Position numbers and translations under genes: made by a program. Positions 57,030 through 64,000 of a stretch of 64,000 nt of DNA are shown one piece after another. This stretch comes from Pseudomonas syringae KCTC 12500 (GTDB lineage: Bacteria; Pseudomonadota; Gammaproteobacteria; Pseudomonadales; Pseudomonadaceae): NCBI RefSeq assembly GCF_000507185.2, contig NZ_AYTM02000002.1, forward strand, positions 1,449,501 to 1,513,500, read 5' to 3'. The notes under the pieces were generated by a model that ran no database searches, was not told where the DNA came from, and worked only from the letters and a program-made list of their open reading frames with translations. Each line of letters opens with the position of its first letter. The first letter of the stretch is position 1.

Positions 57030-58550
57030 ATGCGCTGGATAACCCGCCCCGGCTGGCCCGGTAACCTGCTGGCCCTGGCGGCTGGCGGGCTCACGACCCT
57101 GGCCCTGGCGCCTTTTGACATCTGGCCTCTGGTGCTGGTGGCAGTGGCGATGTTCTACCTGGGCTTGCGCGACCTGAACCCGCGCCAGGCACTGGCCCGC
57201 GGCTGGTGCTATGGCTTCGGTCTGTACGGCGCCGGCACCAGCTGGATCTACGTCAGCATTCACACCTACGGCGGCGCGTCCGTGTTGCTGGCAGGGCTGT
57301 TGATGCTGTTGTTCATCGCCGCCATTGCCCTGTTCTTCGCCCTGCCCGCCTGGGTCTGGGCGCGCTGGCTGCGTCGCAATGAGGCACCGCTGGCCGATGC
57401 GCTGGCCTTCGCAGCGCTATGGCTGTGGCAGGAAGCGTTTCGCGGCTGGTTTCTCACCGGCTTCCCGTGGCTCTATTCCGGCTACAGTCAGCTCGACGGC
57501 CCACTGGCCGGGCTCGCCCCCGTCGGCGGCGTATGGCTGATTTCGTTCTCGCTGGCGATGACTGCTGCACTGTTGTGCAACCTGCACCGCCTGCGTGCAC
57601 GCAAATCGTTTCTGGCCATGGGCGTGGTGCTGTTGCTGGCCCCGTGGGTGACAGGCCTGGCCCTCAAGGGGCACGCCTGGACGTCGCCGTCCGGCGCGCC
57701 ACTGAAAGTCGCGGCAATGCAGGGCAACGTCGAACAAAGCATGAAGTGGGACCCGCAAAAGCTCAACGACCAGCTGGCGCTGTACCGCGACATGACCTTC
57801 CGCTCGCAGCAGGCAGACCTGATCGTCTGGCCGGAAACCGCCGTGCCGGTGCTCAAGGAAAGCGCAGAAGGCTATCTGTCGATGATGGGCAAGTTCGCTT
57901 CGGACCGCGGCGCGGCGCTGATCACCGGCGTACCGGTGCGTGAACCAACCGGGCGCGGTGAGTATCGTTATTACAACGGCATCACGGTCACGGGTCAGGG
58001 TGACGGCACCTACTACAAGCAGAAGCTGGTGCCGTTCGGTGAGTACGTGCCGCTGCAGGACCTGCTGCGCGGGCTGATTTCCTTCTTCGACCTGCCAATG
58101 TCGGACTTCGCGCGCGGGCCGAACGATCAGGCGTTATTGCAGGCCAAGGGTTATCGCATCGCGCCGTTCATCTGCTACGAAGTGGTCTACCCAGAGTTCG
58201 CCGCTGGCTTGTCGGCACAAAGCGACCTGCTGCTGACGGTCAGCAACGATACCTGGTTCGGCACCTCGATCGGCCCTCTGCAACACTTGCAGATGGCCCA
58301 GATGCGCGCGCTTGAAGCGGGTCGCTGGATGATCCGGGCAACCAACAACGGCGTGACCGCGCTGATCGACCCGTTCGGCAAGATCACCGAGCAGATTCCG
58401 CAGTTCGAACGCGGCGTGCTGTACGGCGAAGTGGTGCCGATGCATGAACTCACGCCTTATCTGCACTGGCGCTCGTGGCCGCTGGCGATTGTCTGCCTGC
58501 TGCTGTTTGGCTGGGCGTTGATGGCGGCACGGATTTCCAAGACCGTCTGA
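57030..58550 (+). CDS. lnt: Apolipoprotein N-acyltransferase
   Basis: 506 residues: several N-terminal membrane helices, then a periplasmic nitrilase-like domain whose triad is visible as Glu in VWPETAVP, Lys in YYKQKLVPFGEY and Cys in PFICYEVVYP, and a last membrane helix. Lnt adds the third acyl chain to lipoproteins in the inner membrane. AAGGAATC precedes ATG 57030. Confidence 0.96.
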   Translation: MRWITRPGWPGNLLALAAGGLTTLALAPFDIWPLVLVAVAMFYLGLRDLNPRQALARGWCYGFGLYGAGTSWIYVSIHTYGGASVLLAGLLMLLFIAAIALFFALPAWVWARWLRRNEAPLADALAFAALWLWQEAFRGWFLTGFPWLYSGYSQLDGPLAGLAPVGGVWLISFSLAMTAALLCNLHRLRARKSFLAMGVVLLLAPWVTGLALKGHAWTSPSGAPLKVAAMQGNVEQSMKWDPQKLNDQLALYRDMTFRSQQADLIVWPETAVPVLKESAEGYLSMMGKFASDRGAALITGVPVREPTGRGEYRYYNGITVTGQGDGTYYKQKLVPFGEYVPLQDLLRGLISFFDLPMSDFARGPNDQALLQAKGYRIAPFICYEVVYPEFAAGLSAQSDLLLTVSNDTWFGTSIGPLQHLQMAQMRALEAGRWMIRATNNGVTALIDPFGKITEQIPQFERGVLYGEVVPMHELTPYLHWRSWPLAIVCLLLFGWALMAARISKTV

Positions 58551-58556
58551 CTGCAC

Positions 58557-58594
58557 GAAGCCGGTTTCATCTGCCTGCAGGTGAAATCGGCTTC
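58557..58594. terminator. Convergent terminator between lnt and the YdcF gene
   Basis: GAAGCCGGTTTCA and TGAAATCGGCTTC pair over 13 bases with one mismatch. It lies between the stops of two convergent genes (58550 and 58601), as expected for a bidirectional terminator. Confidence 0.7.
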
Positions 58595-58600
58595 AGATGA

Positions 58601-59371
58601 TCATTGCCCTTTCCGATAGATCCACGGATACACCAGCAAGCCTGCGGCTTCATTGAGCAGCACCCCGCTCTGCGTGAACACGCGACTTTCAGGCAGCCAG
58701 CCGCCAAAAGACCTGGCGTTGTCGACCCCCAGAAAGCCGACCGGCGCACCTACCACCGTGAAACCCGCCTGCTCGAAGCTCCAGCGTGCCCGCGGCATAT
58801 GCCAGGCCTGAGTCACCAGCACCACGCGCTTGATACCTTGCGGCTGCAGAATTGCGGCGCTCATGGTCGCGTTTTCCCACGTGGTGCGGCTCAGCCCCTC
58901 CTGCCAGCGCACCGTCATAGCAAAATCGTCCTGCAGCGACTGCGCCATGATCGACGCCTCGCTGGGCGGCTGGTCAAAATGCAGGCCGCCAGAGGTCAGT
59001 ATCGGCAGCCCGGACTCTTTCGCCAATCGAGCCGCCAGACGCAAGCGCTCGAGTCCAAGACCGGTGGGCGTGTCTGTCCCCCAGGTCGGCGAGTTGCGCT
59101 CGCGCCCATTGCCCAGCACCACAATGGCATCCGCCTGCTGCGCCAGTGTCGCCCACTGCTGTTGCGGCAAGGGAGGGACCTGCTCCAGCTTACGAGCGGC
59201 AAACTCTACGGCGACCGGCAGGCTCATCAGCCACAATCCGCCGAGGCCGACCGCGAAAAAAGTCGCAGCCAGACGCGGCCGCGTGCGACGCAACCACCAG
59301 CCAAGGATCAGCAGGACAAACAGAATGCCGGGCGGCAAAAGAAGGGCTTTGAGCAGGTAGCGCAGCGGCAT
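58601..59371 (-). CDS. YdcF/ElyC-family (DUF218) membrane protein, 256 aa
   Basis: Two N-terminal membrane helices (about 10-60) followed by a DUF218 domain with VVLGNG, ILTSGG and QAWHMPRARWSFEQ. The ElyC branch is linked to envelope biogenesis and undecaprenyl-carrier use in E. coli. Convergent with lnt. Function by family only. Confidence 0.88.
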   Translation of the reverse strand: MPLRYLLKALLLPPGILFVLLILGWWLRRTRPRLAATFFAVGLGGLWLMSLPVAVEFAARKLEQVPPLPQQQWATLAQQADAIVVLGNGRERNSPTWGTDTPTGLGLERLRLAARLAKESGLPILTSGGLHFDQPPSEASIMAQSLQDDFAMTVRWQEGLSRTTWENATMSAAILQPQGIKRVVLVTQAWHMPRARWSFEQAGFTVVGAPVGFLGVDNARSFGGWLPESRVFTQSGVLLNEAAGLLVYPWIYRKGQ

Positions 59372-59472
59372 CGGGACATCTCCATGAGTGCCCGCAGCCT
59401 AGAATGTTTGCAGACACGCGACAATGTCTGAAACAGGAAGCCCGAGGTAGCCAGCCACTTTTCGTACAGAGA

Positions 59473-59814
59473 CTAAGAGTTACGGCCCAGCCGCACTGAT
59501 GCCTTGGCTCGTCCCCGGTCCTTCAGCCAGACGATGGTGGCTGACGCACGGGGCGACCTGCCATGCTCCGCAGTAATCAGACCGCTGCTCGTGGACGTGT
59601 CCGCGACAACTGCGCCTGCTTCCCCGGAACCTTTTTCGAGATAGGCTTCAATCAACTGGAACTCGGCACGACTCAGCCCCTTGAGCTCAAGCTCGGCAGG
59701 CGACTCGTTCCGGAGCCGGACCGAGGTACTCGCCGTCTCGAGTGCAAGACCGAGACGGTCGATCAGACGCTCATACAGCCGGGTCAGGCTTACAACATGC
59801 TGCAACTCTGTCAT
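59473..59814 (-). CDS. Hypothetical protein, 113 aa
   Basis: Has a good ribosome site (GGTGAG, 5 bases before ATG 59814). The protein is soluble with two or three predicted helices (VVSLTRLYERLIDRLGLALETA and LSRAEFQLIEAYLEKG) and a Ser/Thr-rich C-terminal half. I recognise no family. It sits alone on the minus strand between the YdcF gene and leuS. Confidence 0.55.
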   Translation of the reverse strand: MTELQHVVSLTRLYERLIDRLGLALETASTSVRLRNESPAELELKGLSRAEFQLIEAYLEKGSGEAGAVVADTSTSSGLITAEHGRSPRASATIVWLKDRGRAKASVRLGRNS

Positions 59815-62733
<2,919 letters not shown>

Positions 62734-62822
62734 TTGGATCGGGCGCCCGGCAAACGCAGGGCGCCGAACATATTTCCAGGGCACGCACTGGCGGCCCAAA
62801 CGGATTCAAGGGGAGCATCAAG

Positions 62823-63428
62823 ATGATCAAACGCAATTTGCTGGTGATGGGCCTGGCTGTTCTGTTGAGTGCCTGTGGCTTCCAGCTGCGTGGCACCGGT
62901 ACCACCGAGCTGGCGATCAAGGAGCTGGATGTCAGCGCCCGCAACGCCTATGGCGAAACCGTGACTCAGCTCACTCGCCTGCTGACCAGCTCTGGCGTCA
63001 AGGTCTACACCGGCGCGCCTTACAAGCTGATGCTGACCAACGAAGCCGAGACTCAGCGCGCCATCAGCTACTCGGGCTCGGGTCGCTCGGCTGAATACCA
63101 GCTGACCACCACCCTGACCTATGAAGTGCATGGCGACAGGGATCGCTTCCTGCTTGGCGATAAAGTCACCGCAGACCGTTCCTACGTGCACGACGGCAAC
63201 AACCTGACCGGTTCCGATCAGGAAGCCTCTCAGGTTCGTCAGGAAATGCGCAACGACCTGATCCAGAAACTGATGGCGCGCTTGCAGCAACTGACCCCTT
63301 CGCGTCTGGACGAACTGCAGACCAAGGCCGACGCAGTTGCCAAGGCCGAAGCCGACGCACTCGAGGCTGCTCAGCGAATCCGCGACGAGACACCTCAGCA
63401 GTCGCCTGTCGAAGTTCCAGCCAGATAA
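62823..63428 (+). CDS. lptE: LPS-assembly lipoprotein LptE
   Basis: 201 residues with a lipoprotein signal (LLSACGF), so Cys near residue 18 should be lipidated. LptE plugs the LptD barrel in the outer membrane for LPS export. The charged Ala/Glu-rich C-terminal tail is typical of Pseudomonas versions. AAGGGGAGC precedes ATG 62823. Confidence 0.95.
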   Translation: MIKRNLLVMGLAVLLSACGFQLRGTGTTELAIKELDVSARNAYGETVTQLTRLLTSSGVKVYTGAPYKLMLTNEAETQRAISYSGSGRSAEYQLTTTLTYEVHGDRDRFLLGDKVTADRSYVHDGNNLTGSDQEASQVRQEMRNDLIQKLMARLQQLTPSRLDELQTKADAVAKAEADALEAAQRIRDETPQQSPVEVPAR

Positions 63429-63434
63429 GTGTTC

Positions 63435-63454
63435 GGGGCCGGTTTTCCGGCCCC
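63435..63454. terminator. GC-rich hairpin between lptE and holA
   Basis: GGGGCCGG, loop TTTT, CCGGCCCC: perfect 8-base stem, 7 bases after the lptE stop. No T-run follows, so it may reduce but not stop read-through into holA. Confidence 0.6.
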
Positions 63455-63469
63455 GACATCCTCTGAATC

Positions 63470-64000
63470 ATGAAACTCGCCCCCGCCCAACTCGGCAAGC
63501 ACTTGCAAGGCACACTTGCGCCCGTCTATGTGATCAGCGGTGATGACCCGCTGCTCTGCCAGGAAGCAGCTGACGCCATTCGCGCGGCCGCACGCCAGCA
63601 AGGCTTCGATGAGCGGCAGGTATTCAGCGCCGACGCCAGCTTCGACTGGGGCACATTGCTCCAGGCGGGTGCCAGCATGTCGCTGTTTGCCGAACGCCGT
63701 CTCCTGGAGTTGCGTCTGCCCTCCGGCAAGCCCGGCGACAAGGGTGCTGCGGCGCTTATGGAATATTGCGCCAGACCCGCCGAAGACACGCTGCTGCTGA
63801 TCAGCCTGCCCAAGCTCGATGGCAGTGCGCAGAAAACCAAATGGGGCAAGGCCCTGGTCGAGGGTGCGCAAACCCAGTTCGTGCAAATCTGGCCGGTGGA
63901 CATCGGACAACTGCCGCAATGGATTCGCCAGCGCCTGTCGCAGGCGGGTCTGGCGGCGACTCAGGACGCCGTCGAACTGATCGCGGCCAGGGTCGAAGGC
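63470..64000 (+). CDS. holA: DNA polymerase III delta subunit HolA (3' end outside window)
   Basis: 177 codons of HolA from ATG 63470 are visible (MKLAPAQLGKHLQGTLAPVY, then VISGDDPLLCQEAADAIR), open at the right edge. HolA is the clamp-loader subunit that opens the beta sliding clamp. It follows lptE by 41 bases. Confidence 0.94.
   Translation, partial: MKLAPAQLGKHLQGTLAPVYVISGDDPLLCQEAADAIRAAARQQGFDERQVFSADASFDWGTLLQAGASMSLFAERRLLELRLPSGKPGDKGAAALMEYCARPAEDTLLLISLPKLDGSAQKTKWGKALVEGAQTQFVQIWPVDIGQLPQWIRQRLSQAGLAATQDAVELIAARVEG

Overview
The window comes from a plant-associated fluorescent Pseudomonas of the P. syringae group. Two things point there: the right part carries the usual Pseudomonas core order (thiD-thiE, hemL, miaB, phoH-ybeY-ybeX-lnt, leuS-lptE-holA), and at 33.7-34.8 kb there is a J-domain type III effector of the HopI1 family behind a recognisable HrpL promoter box.

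Region 1 (1-22865, all on the minus strand, running off the left edge) is a large trans-acyltransferase polyketide synthase cluster. In transcription order it has a TauD-fold oxygenase/halogenase-like protein, a free acyl carrier protein, an asparagine-synthetase-type amidotransferase, and three PKS proteins. PKS-A is KS-DH-KR-ACP-KS-B-ACP-KS, PKS-B is KR-ACP-KS-[ACP-like]-ACP-KS-DH, and PKS-C is KR-MT and incomplete. No AT domain is present. Amidotransferase plus free ACP plus a KS-B(branching)-ACP module is the known signature of glutarimide polyketides (the cycloheximide, streptimidone, migrastatin and gladiofungin type). Read by colinearity, the early modules would give glutarimide-CH2-CHOH-CH2-CO-, the pharmacophore of eukaryotic translation inhibitors. 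The TauD-like protein has Gly where the iron-binding Asp/Glu should be, as in Fe/2-oxoglutarate halogenases.

Region 2 (22866-25800) is a relatively AT-rich border with a LysR-type regulator, a decayed IS3-family transposase, a truncated IS66 TnpA and a truncated Sir2-like gene. It marks the edge of acquired DNA next to the housekeeping helicase gene hrpB (25801-28335; unrelated to type III secretion).

Region 3 (28491-33601) is a second accessory locus. Four genes overlap by four bases each: a serine O-acetyltransferase, an AlaX-like aminoacyl-tRNA editing protein, an MFS exporter and a cysteine-synthase-fold PLP enzyme. A MocR-type regulator is divergent. I infer a pathway for making and exporting an O-acetylserine-derived unusual amino acid, with tRNA editing as self-protection; I know of no described system with this exact set.

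Region 4 (33694-64000) is mostly core genome: the hopI1-like effector, RidA-family protein, trmK, a thioredoxin-fold protein, an HSL-type esterase, a galactose-dehydrogenase-like enzyme, a lipoprotein, a CDF metal exporter, a Gln-rich envelope protein, an Lrp-type regulator, rluE, amn, an AidB-like acyl-CoA dehydrogenase, a 7TM sensor kinase broken by a one-base frameshift, thiamine and haem genes, miaB, the phoH-ybeY-ybeX-lnt run, a YdcF protein, leuS, lptE and the start of holA. I saw no rRNA, tRNA or CRISPR array.
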